From positions 2,505,501 to 2,569,500 of the forward strand of contig CALZFC010000040.1 of the NCBI GenBank assembly GCA_945643635.1: a stretch of 64,000 nt of DNA. Reading direction: 5' to 3'. Each line of letters starts with the position of its first letter. Within the stretch, counting starts at the first letter, position 1. The notes under the pieces are model-generated. The model saw only the letters and a list, made by a program, of their open reading frames with translations. It was not told the origin of the DNA and made no database searches. The DNA comes from Allodiplogaster sudhausi (Eukaryota; Nematoda; Chromadorea; Rhabditida; Diplogasteridae). The translations under genes were made by a program, and so were the position numbers. This document shows positions 1 to 13,263 of this stretch, piece after piece.

Positions 1-514
1 ATCTCGCTCCTGTCCCTTTTATATGTTTTAAATATTCCGCATCAAAGTAGGCAGTGTATCAAATAGAAAACGGTTCTCAACTTCCTGACATACGTACATT
101 CATACATACATACATATGCATGTTTGTACATTCAATATATTTACTTCGTTCAAACCAAACGAGTGGAATAATGAATTATACATATACATATACCATATAT
201 ACGATGATAAATCTCATTTCTCACATATGAATATGTAGGTATCACTGGAAAACATCATTCGTGATTATTATCAAATCGGGGGAGAAATAAAAGTCTGAGA
301 TTCGGTCTCGAGTGGATTCCTTGTTGTAACATCAAATATGTCGGATGTGTTCAAGTGGTCATTTCTAGGGGATATATGTATGATTAAGGAAAATATGTAA
401 AGTTTTTGTATCTTATAAGAGTTCTTTTATAGCCATGAGAAGAATTAGAAGAACGGAAAATGGCCACCTACAGTCAACATGAACTATGATGAAGCACAGA
501 GTGAATTAGAGAAG

Positions 515-562
<48 letters not shown>

Positions 563-1742
563 ACGGAGTGAGAGGGAGTGAGAAAGATAGAGTGGAACGA
601 GAGAGAAAGAGAGAAAAGGTAAAAGAAAGATATAGAAAGCAAGATAAAAGGGAGAGAGAAGCAGAGAGAGTAACAGAGAGAGAAAGAGTGAGAGAAGAGA
701 ATGAGAGAGAATGATAAAAACGGAATGAGAAAGAGAGAGGGAGAGAGTGGAGAGAGAAAGAGAGCGAGATAGGGAAACAAGGTGCATAAGGAATGAACCA
801 GCTAACTGATTTGGACTTTCGTTGAACGTTCTGGCCTCTCTGGTTGACAATTTCAAGTGGGGCGTACAATTAATTTTGTCGGCTTCCTTGGATCCTACTT
901 TAAATCTCATTTTGATGTCTGCATCCTCCAAATATATACTCCTTCCTTAAATCAGCCGAGGGCTGCTCGCGTTTGCCAAAACCAAACGGCTGCTGACGTA
1001 GAATGAAGCATAGAACAAATGTATCTCGCCGACTAAGCTGTACTTTACAATTCGAATATAGAAAAGAATGAAAAGATTAACTATTACCAATAAAACGAAT
1101 GAACTCGTACGTCGAAAGTAATAAAAGCGCAACCTTTTCACGTCACTTCATCTTCGAATAATGCTGCTTTTAATTTGGAAATAAATCAACAGTCGGAATT
1201 GTGTCTCATTGAGTATTCCTGTGCATACTTTCCAAGGCATGCAGTCCAGACATGTTTAAATGGTTTTTCTTGATGAAATGAAGTGTAAAATTTGCTTTAT
1301 TGTTTTCGCAATTCTTCTCGGAAACTACAAATTTTGAGTGTCTTATCACAAAGTTGATGCTACCCGCTCGATACAACTTCAAGAAGAACTACTCGGTAGC
1401 CATTAGTCAATATGTTACATAGTAACACTAGAACCTACATAGTTAGCATAGCCATAGAATGAGGCTGCAACGTAAACTTACACAAAGCGAACACCCGAGC
1501 AATCAATGCCATCACGAATTGTATTAAGAGAAGACAATTCATGAGTGACCTAGAAAGGCAAGATTTTGAACAAGTAGAGCAAAAGCCGGTCAACCAAATT
1601 GGGATCATTAACTCAACTGGAACAATTTCTTGAACATCAAAATTAAGGAAAGTCAGAAAAATTGGGCAACCTTCACAAAATAAGCATCTCCCAAGTGAGA
1701 GTACGTAGGTACATAGTATGTATGCATTGAAGATGCAAATGA
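1..1742. other. Left-edge intergenic DNA
   Basis: I see no convincing coding exon here. The stretch is AT-rich with TACATA/TATGTA clusters near 90-125 and 180-200, and a long purine tract. Open frames in this part are translations of the GA tract (Ser/Leu/Phe-rich on the minus strand) and carry no domain signal. Confidence 0.6.
515..775. repeat. GA-rich microsatellite tract
   Basis: Nearly pure GA dinucleotides from about 517 to 556, followed by a degenerate GA/GAAA purine tract to about 775. The Ser/Leu-rich minus-strand open frames over it come from the repeat. Confidence 0.9.
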
Positions 1743-4700
1743 TTAGCCGAAGGGAGGCCCGGGCTTGGGATAGTAAGCAGGGTAAGGGGGGTATATTTGG
1801 TAGAGGGAAGCCGAGTTTCCTGAAGAGCAGGGGGCGTAACTCATCGGAGGAGGCCCCTGGGGGAATGAGGGTTGTGGAGGACGCGGATTCATCAGCACAA
1901 GAGAGGCAGCCACGTTCATTGGCACAGGAGAGGGAGCCATGGGTAATTCTGTAGTGACCGGGGAGGAAAAGGCATGGCCCCAGGCACTGGGGGACACCTG
2001 CAGTTGGGTACTATGAGGATAGTTTGAGGAGGAGACGGCACAGGCACTCGTAGACGGACTCTCGTCGGACCATGGAGACATCGTTCGCTGAAAATGGTAA
2101 CATTCGCTATTTTCAATGAAAGAAATAAGGAACCTCAAGATCGTCGAACATCTCGGTGAGTGTGTAGTGGCAGGGCGCATGAAGAAGCCGGAATCCCTTG
2201 GCACTCGGCCCTTCCGTCTCCTCGTCATCCACGTCATCTGCCCGTTGAGGGGGCGGACGGCGCCGCTTCTCCGCTCCCGCCGCGACACGCTCAATCAGTG
2301 ATCTGCACTCCGCTTGCCTTGCCAGCTACTCCCACTCCGCTTCCTTCTCCTCACTTCTCAATCCCACGTAATGCTCCTCACCTTCCCACTTCCCACCATC
2401 GCAGTGAGCACAGTCTGCACAGCACGGCTCTGTTTTGTGGACGCCTGATTCTGGATGCTCAAATCGCGCACTCCTCTCGTGGCCGCCGTGGCGTCCCGAG
2501 ATAACTGAATGGACAGGGTGTGAACGATCTTTCATATCAGAAGTGAAAGCCCTTACCAGGCTGTCGAAGTCGTTGAAGGGCTCAACGGGGAAGCAGCCAA
2601 AAAGATTGGTGAGAAGAGTCATGCCGCCCAGCGAAGAAAAGGTCTGCGCGAACTGCAGATTCTCGCACATCGTTCCCGCCAGCTGCTGAACAATTCAGTC
2701 TTCCTAAGCGATTTCACATAATGCGATATAAACGATCACTAGAAATAAGTTCGACCGAATTACATATATAACCAGAGAAGAATGCAAGAATCCGAAAAGC
2801 GCATGCCTGTACAGGAACGAGGGAGACGAGAAGTTGTCCGAATGCGACAGTAGCCTGGCGAGTGGGTCGGCTCTCCTTGACGACCGCGTAGAGGGCGTCC
2901 TGCACTCGATGGCGGAGGGAGAGAACCCGCTCCGCTGCCTCCTCAGACAGGTCACGCGCCACTCAACACATCAACATCATTTCACTTCTCTCACTCAATG
3001 TCCATTTTCAGTTGCCTTTGAATACAACTGTTCTTTTTCTCATATGAAATACTATGATTCGAGCATGAATAATTTTGCTAGCACGTGATTTCTCACCAGA
3101 ATTGCAATCAGCACATGCACCCGAGGGCAAGTGTGTGGGAATGCGTGGGTAGAGAGAGGAAAGGAGAGGGAGCAAAGGAGAGAAAGGAAATGGATGCAGA
3201 CAGTGATTAATCGGATAAGGATAGAGGGAAATAGATGAGAAGGCCAATAAAGATCTTCTAAGCGGGGTGGGGAGTGTGGAGATTGCAGAGGAACACTAAA
3301 AGTGCGCAGGAAGATCGATGAGAACGGGCAAGGCAAATGCGTTAAATATAAAAAAGGGTCTCATTGTTCTCAGACGCATGATTGTGAGACTTCTAAATTA
3401 GGCAGCTTGCGATAACTTGAAATAATATTGATAAGAGTTCTAGGTTAAATGAAATAGCAAAATGTGATGTGATTACTCTGCTAGAATTAGACTGACGAGG
3501 ATTAAGGACGATGATGGCGGAGATGCAGACGTACTCCTCTTCAATCAGTCCATACAGCCGATAGGGAGAGACGAGCTCGTCGAGGGCACGGTCTACGAGG
3601 CCATTCGCGAGGTGGCTGCAAGCAAGCTCAAGCCAATTGTTTCTGAGAGGAGCAGAACAATTCAATGCCACAACTCTCACTAGGAATCCGCGTAGACACT
3701 GCTCATTTCGCGTGGCACAAACGCAAAGTTGCACAGGCAAAGCACGTTCTGGTCCTGGGTCGCCTCAATAAGAAGCCAAAAAGAGTTGAAACGAATTCTG
3801 CAATGAAATCCATCTCTTACCTGCGATGTTCGCGCAGCAAAAGCGAATACCATCAACGGGGCGAAGCAAGCGCGGACCAGAGCCACCTTCATTCATTCGG
3901 TTCTCATTTCAGGATCGCTACTATCTTAGATAACACACGCACACTCTCGCAGCTAATGAGAAGAAAGCATAATTGTAAGTGATCCGACCCTGTCGTCGAC
4001 GGAGAGTCCTCCTTCGATGATCTCTGCAAGGAACTCGACCCAGTCAATGGCAGCGATGAGTCTTCGATAGGCGATAGAGAGCAGTTCCGTGTTCGCTGCC
4101 ATTCTATACGCCTCGTACCGCATCTTTAATTTATACTTTTTTTTTAAATATCCGTTCACAAAGTTTTTTAACAAGATGCTGAAAGAAAAATTAGAAAAAA
4201 AAACCTGCGACCGCTTTCCCTTCAGTTTCTCCGGATCAGTGAAGATCTCTCGAAGAGTGCTGACATGGAGTGGATACAGCTTAGAGGCATCCAGGTGAGT
4301 ATCGCCTTTGGCAATCTGTGAACATCAAGGGCTCCGGTACGGCAAAATTTATATCTTTGCTTTCAGAATAATGATGGGAAAAATGGAAGATTCAATGAAC
4401 CTTAGCTTCTACATTGAGAAGAGTCATGAGCGTGGTCTTCATCTCGACATTGAGTCTACGCATCCAGTCGTCATCGACAGTGGTGGCAGACGCGGCAGCT
4501 GCCGCTTGGGACGCGGATGCCGCCGCCTTGCACGCGGAAGAGGACGCTTCAGCCGCTGCAGCAGAGCGACGAGCCCGGAGCGGGTGCTTGGATAACTGAG
4601 CCGGCCGGTCAGGGCGGACGGCTGGAAAGGGCAACATTTGGAACACCTTGGATCAATCTGGCAGAGTGAGAATTCGGATGTCGGTAAATGAGAGTTAACG

Positions 4701-5043
4701 AGTATGGAGAGGAAGGGCGACAAAAGTACGAAGGCATACATGCCGGTTGCATGCCGATCTGGAGACACTTCCGCAGACGGCAACTGCGGCAGAGAGTGCG
4801 CTCCCCTACAAGGAAGAGAGAGTCATTCACTCCCTTCAAGAAAAAGAACGAGCCGAGTCGAATGGGGCACGAGCCACTGCCGAGACACTCGAGTTGGTCG
4901 GCCTTCTTCAGCGCCCTTCTGAAGAAGCCCTTGCATCCGATGCATGCGAGTGCCCCGTAGTGCTGGCTGGCCCCCGCATCTCCGCACACCAAGCAACGGG
5001 CGCCTCCATCGGGGGTCGACGACGAGGTCGAGCTGAGATACAT
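1743..5043 (-). CDS. Nuclear hormone receptor 1 (C4 zinc-finger DBD + LBD, Pro-rich C-terminus)
   Basis: Ligand-regulated type transcription factor, multi-exon on the minus strand. The ATG at 5043 is followed closely by a DNA-binding domain: CLVCGD, HYGALAC, P-box CIGCKGFFRRA, then CLGSGSC and CRSCRLRKC. The second finger has canonical spacing (C-x5-C-x9-C-x2-C) only if a 48-nt GC-AG intron (4806-4853) is removed. LBD exons follow at about 4645-4390 (Ala-rich hinge), 4300-4240, 4120-3985 (RLIAAIDWVEF), 3900-3825, 3720-3500, 2960-2815 (DLSEEAAERV) and 2690-2540 (FSSLGGMTLLTNLFG). The C-terminus (about 2115-1743) is rich in Pro, Ser and Tyr and extends beyond a normal LBD. Several junctions are inferred. 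The family is secure; I cannot assign an orthologue. Confidence 0.85.
4806..4853 (-). other. 48-nt GC-AG intron inside DBD zinc finger 2
   Basis: On the minus strand the segment begins GCTCGT and ends TTCCTTGTAG, a good pyrimidine-rich acceptor. Removing it joins CPIRLG to ERTLCRSC and gives nine residues between the second and third cysteines of finger 2, as the family requires. The intron is a multiple of three and has no stop, so an open-frame scan reads through it and adds 16 residues. Confidence 0.7.
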
Positions 5044-6413
5044 ACTAGTTCTTCTTCTCGTCTTTATTTCATTCGTAGATCAAATATTTATTTAATTTAT
5101 CTCTGATTGCAGGACTCAAAGATATGTATGTATGTACATACACATTATGTGTACTTTTGTGGTTCGTTGCCAACAGCAGATGGCCAAATGACGCTTTCGA
5201 AACCGCGTGATTCCCCAAAATTAATGAGTGTCCCAACAGCAATAAGTCATATGTATAAATGAGCTGCTAACGCGGCAGAAGAATTCGCTGCCAGGTCGAC
5301 TTCATTCATCGAATGGAAGATGAAACTTGTGACAGAAAAGACTGCAATGAAAAGGAACTTCATACCTTGAACTTCTTCAGGAATTGCTGCCACGGTTCAC
5401 AGGAAGCTTAGAAAATGTAAATATTTGCCACGATGAGGAGTCAAGAAGGAGATGCACAACGAGAGCAAGAACAAGTAGGGGAAAAGATGAGGTAAATGAT
5501 TAGCGAGAAAAAGTAAGAAAAACCAAAACCGGCACAAGAGACGGCCAATTGGACGAGAACGACAAGAGGGAGTGTCAAGAGGAGAGAAAGAAAGGAATCG
5601 AGTGAAATAGGAGATGGGTTGGGAGGAGACAGACGCGGAAATGGAATGGTAAGAGAGATATCATTGGAAGGTAGGAAATCGCAGATTGACACAAATAGGC
5701 TCCGATGGAAGTCACTCCCAAGTTAAGCGCGCTTTCAAAGGTAAACCAGTCGAGATCCTAGCGTTTCAAATCATTTACACTTTCAAAGAGCCTAGCTTTC
5801 TTCTTCGATACATTTGCGTGAAGAAAAAAAATTGGATGACATGACTCGGAAGGAGAGAATGAACGAGTCATGCAGTTCTGGTGCGAATACATATATTTAT
5901 GTACATACATATATGTATCTATATACTACGTACATAAGATACAAGGAGATAATAAATAGACTTTTTCAACTGGCTTGAAAGAAGTTCTCTTCACTAAGAG
6001 GCCAACTAGCTTATGTGCTCATCATGGAGCATTAACTGAGCAACAATTTTTAAGCGGAAAGAAGAGCTGATATTAATGATATTTTGATTACTGGAAAAGA
6101 ACTATTGGCTGTACAGAGAGCAAAGAAAGGTAACCCGACGGCGACCAAATTTTACGATTTGTACATAGTCGATGACAGGCACGAACAATCAGCAATGTAA
6201 GGGGATAAAGGAAAAAGGGAAAAGAATTATACCAGAAAATATGAGAGCAGTGACAAAAAGAGAAAGATGAAGAGAGAGAAGTCAGAGAAGAGTGACTGGA
6301 CAGCAAGGCGAGGGAAAGAGAGAGAGGGCTGACAAACATGCCAAACATGAGGTTAGTGAAAGCAAGGCAGGTGCTTACGCGAAAGGCGATTGAGCGTCTT
6401 TCATTCGTTCGGT

Positions 6414-6456
<43 letters not shown>

Positions 6457-6960
6457 CGTCTCTCTCTATGACTTTCTCTCGCTTCGCCATCTCGCATTTG
6501 CTATCCCATGCTATTATTTTTAATTTCCTCTATTCAATACGGCCCATTAAAAATTAAGATTTTTGTCATTTGCTTAATAATTTTGAAACAGTTTGGATGT
6601 GAAGCTCGTGTTTTCATTCAATCCCATGTGCTCTTGAGTTGTCGTGGGGAAGGGGGGGGGAGGAGACGACGATTGTTATCCCCGACATTCGTCAGCTGGG
6701 AATTATATCATATGCAAAAGTTGATACAAAAGTGAGAAAGAAAGTCTATGCACTCAAGAAAGATCTTGCGTTGCCTTTTGACTTTGGAAATTGACATCCT
6801 AATTTTAAAAGAATATTGATATTTAAAGGGCATAGAAAGCAACCAAATTTATAACAATCTCAAATCTGCGATTTTCAGTATGATCATGCGGCAAATGAAA
6901 AGATCACGGTTAGTGGACTAAAACGGATATCTTTGAAGGTCAGAAAGGGGAAAGGAGCGT

Positions 6961-7003
<43 letters not shown>

Positions 7004-7799
7004 CTATTCAGGGCGGAATCGGCAAGGAGCAGAACCAAGGAAGCGATAGGCCAAGTCAACCGAGTCTCCGCATTCTTCGTGGCAAGACACGTGCGCCTTC
7101 TCGGAGCCAACTTCGACTGGCCCTCCGCGGCTTTCTCTTCCTCTTTTACTCTTTCTCCCTCTCATCCCTCTTATTCCTTCTCGGTCTATCTACCACTGAT
7201 TTTCGCATGACAACGAGTCTTGTATCAAACTCTTCGTGTTTCATCACCACCTCTCTTATTCCAAATATCTCTCTTCATTCGCATTCTCTTCCTTCCTTCT
7301 ACGCCGCGCCGTCTCTTCCTTTGCCTGTTCTCTTCTCTCACCGTCTCTCTCCTCCTTTGCCTGTTCTCTTCTCTCACCGTCTCTCTCCTCCTTTGCCTGT
7401 TCTCTTCTCTCACCGTCTCTCTCCTCCTTTGCCTGCTCTGTTCTCTCGCCGTCTCTCGCTCTCCTCCTTTGCCTGCTCTCTTCTCTCATTAGAACAGGTT
7501 GTCCAAACTTCAATCGTCCAATCGTTGCGAGTCGTATTCATCGTCGCAATACTTTACCCCAACCTTCCCTCTTCCTCCCTAACCTCTCTTATTTGTCTTC
7601 ATCCCGCGCTCTCTCATAGCATTCCCTGTTTTTTTCTTTGGGTTCATATAAATGGTCTCTACCCATCGCTCTCTCGTTCTGTCCAATTGAAGATCCCGTG
7701 GCTGATGTAGTCGCACCAATAACAGGTAGAGAAAGAAAGGATAGTGAAGGAGAGTGACATAGAAAATGACAGAGACAGCGAGTGAGCAAGAGAAGTGAA

Positions 7800-7841
<42 letters not shown>

Positions 7842-9579
7842 TGATAGCGAGGGTGAAAAAAGCAGTGAGAGCATGTAAAGATCATGAGTAAATTTTCGGA
7901 AAACCGAGAGAAACTGTATATACATAGAGTGTAGATTTCAAAGAAGTGGAGGCATGTGACATAAAGAGAGAAGGAATTAGCAGGACAGAGAACGTAGAAC
8001 TTATGAGACGAGAGAGGGAACGGCAAAGAAGGAACAGAATGATGGCCGCACCGTCACGAGAATCGTTGACGAATGATCATGTTCGGTCATACATCGAAGA
8101 AGAAATCTTTTCTCTCTTGTCCCTGCGTCTCTCTCTCTTTCTCACACTCTCATTCTCTCTCCATTCCCATCTGTCCATTTTCTTTCGAATCTCATCTTTC
8201 CTCTTTCTCTTGGCAGGTAAACATGCACCCATCGACTCTCTTCCTTAAGAACTCAATCCACTAACACAATCAGCGCCATAAAGGTAACAATTAATAACCT
8301 TCTTTTGTAAATGTAATCTGATCATGTAACGAAAGGAATTTGAGAGATTGAATTCTGTTTTATTATGTGGCCACAGTAAGATCATTGATATTTCATTGCT
8401 AACTGTAAGATGATGCCACTAAAGATCTGGAACCTTACAATTAGTGAAACATACAAAGACTTTCTTTGAAACGCCAAAGTTGCCTGGCCGAAAATGAAAG
8501 CGCAAACAGCAATGCATGGAAAGTTGTACCATTACGAATTACTCGTCCTCCCCTCTTTCCACTATCACTAGGACAGATATCGGTACTCGTCGGCTACATA
8601 TGTACATACATACATACATGCCCCACTATCGCACCACAAAATGGTTTTTTTGCTCAGGGGTTGTCTGAATATACGATACATTTTTAATTATTGCATCATT
8701 AATAACTTATGGCATGTTTTAAAAATATACTTCTGTTTGGGCTAGATCGCGCTGTAAAGCTCGCTAAATTATACACATGGGCAACACGAATATGACATGC
8801 ATTTTACATCGACATGGCTTTTCGGTTGTTTTCTGTAAATCGTGTTTCTCGGACTTAATGTATTGATTTAAAAACTGTTAAACAATGAACATTGGTGTTA
8901 GACGAGATTAAAATGAGTGGAGAGAAAACAGCCTTCGTGGCTTGTTCTCTGTTCCATAGGAATTTCACCTACTTAGGAAGTCTTCATAGTTGGCCTTGTT
9001 AATACCACCGACGTCAGAATTGAAATGAGTGCCATATTTGTGTTCCACGTGTCAAATAAGTAGCCTGGCCAGGTGATCAATTTTAACGTGAGGGCCGAGG
9101 GAAGAATACCCAGATATCAATGCAGATAATTTTCTGTTGAGGACTCATTATCAATCAACTTTTCTTTTCTTCATGACTTTTTACATGAATTTATAATTCT
9201 GGGCAGCTGTGGAACTTTGCTGTAATCTAGTGAATGACGTAACCAGACCGTCAGCTTTCTTCATTCGGTCTTCGAACGCTCGCCTGACATTTCTTCTCTT
9301 TCGCGAGTGCAGAATGACAATCTTCAAGGATGGTTTGAGCGGCCAAAATGTATCTATGGACACCTTCGATGAAAATGTGTACAATTTATGCTTTATCTAC
9401 TTAAAAGTCTCCTAGGTCCCCGTGATATTTTCAACAACAAAATATGTTGCCTTCCAAATCGGACCGTTTGTACCCAATGAAAGTCACTTATTGAGCTGAT
9501 AAGAAGAGTTGCCAGCCAGGCTTCTTCATCTCATGCATTCGCTCTCTCGCTCTCGCTCTCTCCCACTCCGTCTGCTTTC

Positions 9580-9619
<40 letters not shown>

Positions 9620-9699
9620 TCTCTCTCTGTCTCTGTCTCTCTCTCCTTCTCTCTCTGTCTGCTTTCTTCCTCCCTCTCTACTTCTCTCTTTTTACCAGA
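5044..9699. other. Intergenic region with simple repeats, no resolved gene
   Basis: No conserved domain was found. The region holds CT tracts at about 6417-6453 and 6963-6998, a 36-bp minisatellite at 7.3 kb, a GA tract at about 7805-7840, and TACATA/TATGTA clusters near 5125, 5890-5935 and 8603-8620. A segment at 7011-7130 after a good acceptor (CT tract + TTCAG) is open (AESARSRTKEAIG...) and could be an exon, but I cannot link it to a gene. Confidence 0.5.
7317..7487. repeat. 36-bp minisatellite, about 4-5 copies
   Basis: A 36-bp unit containing CCTTTGCCTGTTCTCTTCTC repeats in tandem. The first copies are almost identical and the last two carry GCTCTG or GCTCTC variants and a short insertion. 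The length is divisible by three, so all three frames show periodic 12-residue repeats, but nothing indicates that it is translated. Confidence 0.9.
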
Positions 9700-9897
9700 A
9701 TGATCTCACAATTACATATCAGTCCGTGTCAGTACGGGGCATTTATCAACCCCATTCCGGGAGAATCAAGAACTTCTGCCACCAGTCGATTTCACCCTTT
9801 GAGGATGACTGCACTGATTCGGCACCCGAACGGCTCTCCGATATCCGGTGAATCCCGTTCGGCGGGCGAATCTTCTCCTCCTTTTTCCTTTGGAAGG
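9700..9897 (+). other. Possible 5' exon upstream of nuclear receptor 2
   Basis: An open frame from ATG 9700 (rich in Ser, Pro and Gly) ends at AG/gtatta, a plausible donor. It follows a long CT tract. Its phase does not join directly to the in-frame DBD exon starting at ATG 10052, so it may be an alternative or unrelated exon. Confidence 0.3.
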
Positions 9898-10051
9898 TAT
9901 TAATCTTTAAATGATATCAAATTTGTGCCATAATATGTACATATATGTGTATGTACATGTGTTTAAAAGTTCATTGCGACCGTGAAAGCACTAACCCTCA
10001 TATTTATGTTCATTAAAAACACAGCGATGAGGAAATTAGTTTTAGCAGACC

Positions 10052-12642
10052 ATGAACTTACGCAATTACGGAATTGGATTAACTAAGCAAACGTTTGGTA
10101 GTTCTTCGCCGATCTGCATCCGACACTCGCCGTCCTCCTTGGATGGGAGCCCTTCCTCTTCTTCCCTGAGCAGCGACGACCTGAGAGGAACCTGCTCGCA
10201 AATCTGTGAAATCTGTGGTGATGCCTCCAACGGGTATCACTTCACGGTTAGGCATCAAGTTATGGTAACAACTCCATTCCCGCCATCAACGAACGGAATC
10301 AAAGGATCTCTTGAATTCCTCCCTCAATTTGTTTTCATGCGACGACTTCCTTGCAGGTCCCGACATGCCACGCGTGCAAGATCTTCTTTCGACGAGCTGT
10401 TTTATCACGACGAACTTTCAAATGCAACTCTGCAACTTCGTGTGTAGTCTCCAAGGGTATAGAGAGAGAGAGAGTGAGAGAGATGGAAAACATGAAGTCA
10501 GAATGAGGAAAAAAATGTTTGAACATTAAAAAAACACAGATTTTTAATATTCACTCAATATTACAATGCAATAATAATGATAGTGACCATCAAGCAGCAA
10601 TAATCATAGTAGTAAATGTAGACTCGCGAAACGCCTGCCGCAAATGTCGTTTCGATCGATGCATTCAAGCGGGAATGAATCCTCTCGGTGGGTTTCTAAT
10701 CTGCATTGATTATGCATTGAGAGGTTTAAGAATCCGGGCAACGACTTTTCATTGCGACTTTCTGGCATTCGTTACAAAACTGTAGCTTGCAGGCATTCGA
10801 CCCACGAATCGGGTGGCTGATCCGCAGAAGGTAAAAGCCATTCTAAACAGACAGCGAGAGATGCAGAGCGAATTCGGCGCAGAGAGGACTCTCGCTGTCT
10901 CTGCCGCACCCCGATCCCTCTTCATCCCCCACAATTTATCTAAGGTTTGAGTGGGTTTATTTTATTTTATTTTATTTTATTTATTCATACAGTTAAAGAT
11001 GTGGCAACATATTCAATATATAAGGTACTACATATCTAGTTACATCCCAAGGTCACATCTGTACACACACAAATATGTTTATGTTCCATTCTCCAGCACT
11101 AATCGAAACGCATTTTCAACTACTCTGTTGGATTTATTTATAGTGATTGAGGTAAGAATAGAGCAGTGTGCTTAAAGGAGGTATCCGACGAACACATTTT
11201 TGTTCTTTTATCTTCCCATATTATCAAGTTTGGCTTAAAATTTTAAATAGAAGTGGTTACGCTTTATGAAATTCTGTATAATGCCATAAATTTGCATTAA
11301 TTTTGTTGGATACTGTTGAAAACGTCCCTCTGTTGATGCACTCGTTACGTTATCAAAAATAAGTAAGGAGTGCCAACCGGTGGGTATAAAACTTCATGAA
11401 ATATTGTAGCACCCTAAAAATAAACGGTCATCCAGTAGGTAGTTTTGCATCGTTTGATACAGTTTTATTTCGTCGCTACTTTCTTTAAAGTTGCTGACAA
11501 TGGAGCTTAAAATCTGCCTTACTTTAGTGGGTCTCATCTTCCATATTCCTTTCTTTAGGATTTTTTTTATGTCCGAAGACTGCCGCTTTAAATATTCCGT
11601 TTGTATTTATTCCAGACTCCTGAAGAACTGACTTGTGATCTAATCGGCGTGCTCTGCCGTGTGGAAGACGCCTGCGACCGTCTGCGAAGGTTGGTTATTC
11701 AAGCATAACAAGAGCATCCAAAAACATTCCATTACAGATCCACGTACAACCCGCAGCCGATTGATCCGGAACTGACTCTGCAGAATATTGTGAATAGCAG
11801 TTCCAAGCTGGGAAGTCTGTATGAGGTGATTCGCATCGCATTGAAACCTAGTATTTCCAATGCTCTGTTTTGCCAAGGAGATGCCAGGATGGCCCCTGCC
11901 GCCAAGGTTGTTTCCACATTGGAGACCAATCGAAGATCACATCGCACAACGAATTCCGCTTCCAGTGGGGGAACCTCGTACGTTCCTTTTCCCTATTTAA
12001 AGATTACTCAAAACATATTCAGGCCTTCTTCCGCCGTCGACTAAGCACTGGCAACTCGCGAATATTGTCTATATGGCCGAGTACGTCAAGACATTCGACT
12101 TCTTTCACAAGCTTAGCAATAGCGACAAAGTCAGTGTTTTGTTTTATATTGTTGTTTTATCGCCTTGATATGAATTGTAGAGTTGAGTGCGATAGTGGTA
12201 TACGTCGCCTTTTGTTGCAGCTGGTACTGCTCCACCACGTGACTCTCTTCGCCTCTCATCTCACCAGTGCCTACTTCTCCTATGCAAACAAGAGCGGAGT
12301 GACTCTCCATCCCGATGGCCGCACTCCCGTTCACTCTCAACGGGCAATGTTACTTTTCCCGCCTTTTGCACGAAGACCAACTTTGAACAGAAGCATTCTA
12401 AGCATATTCGACAATTTATGAAAATGTTACCGAAGAGAATATTGGTGAACTATGTGAAATGGGGGCAGTTGAGGAGTTCGCCCGTCTTCCGCACCACTCA
12501 CGTTGATCTCATCATGGCACTGGCAAGAGAACGGATCGACCGAGCTGAGTTCGCACTACTCAAGGCACTCATCGTGTGCTGTGACAGTATGAAAGAGAGA
12601 GGGAGGGGCAGAAAAGGAACGAGGAGAGAAGGAGAGACAGAA

Positions 12643-12681
<39 letters not shown>

Positions 12682-13263
12682 AAACACAGAGAAAGAGAGG
12701 AGAGACAGAGCGAGAGAGTGTGAGTGAGCTAGAAGGAGAGACAGAGTGAGAGAGAGAACGAGAGACAGGAAAAGTTATCAGAGATGAGAAATAAGAAGTG
12801 AATGACACATAACGAGGGTGTTGAGCATTGGACGGTCTGTCTGAGCCTGGCCGAGCGGTGCTGTCATCATCGAAGACTCGCTTGAGCAGATCCCTCTTGG
12901 CCTACTGCTTCTCTCGCCACGGCCCTTCGCTGGCTCCGGCTGCTTTCGCTTCTCTTCTCTCTTTGATTCAGTCTACCATTCGAGTCAGCAAGTGCGACAA
13001 GGCAAGTTCAGTGTCCATTGGAAATGCACATATGTATATAACTGAGCCTTTTCTGTGTGAAACCCGTAGAGCAAAGAGAAAAAAATCTATTTCTTCCATT
13101 ATAGCTATTATTCTCTTTAATGCAAATTTTTTAAATACATTACGTTTCTCCTGCTGTGAACCTAATTGTATTCGATAATTTTGAGGAAGTTCGCCTTCTA
13201 ACGTCAGCACTTGGACTCTACAAGAATCGCTGCTCGCTGTTGAAGGAAATCTACGAATCTTAA
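10052..13263 (+). CDS. Nuclear hormone receptor 2 (nematode-type)
   Basis: Nuclear receptor transcription factor, spliced by eye. Exons 10052-10246, 10357-10456, 10622-10687 and 10793-10944 give a Ser-rich leader and a complete DBD: CEICGD, the nematode-style VPTCHACKIFFRR, then CNSATSC and CRKCRFDRC. The chosen splice leaves exactly nine residues between zinc-finger cysteines. LBD exons follow: about 11616-11690 (TPEELTCDLIG), 11740-11826, 11879-11978, 12025-12129 (YVKTFDFFHKLSNSDK), 12221 onward, 12418-12590 (DRAEFALLKALIV), 12830-12980 (GLSEPGRAVL), and a last exon ending LLKEIYES, an AF-2-like helix, before TAA at 13263. All phases tested were compatible. It is unlike receptor 1 in P-box, so the two are not a recent duplication. 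Confidence 0.88.

Noticed and set aside
7207..7710. 167-residue plus-strand frame
   Set aside because: Built over CT-rich DNA and the 36-bp minisatellite; other frames over the same DNA are equally open, so openness is not evidence.
9181..9415. Overlapping open frames on both strands
   Set aside because: About 65 codons each, no domain and no supporting splice sites.
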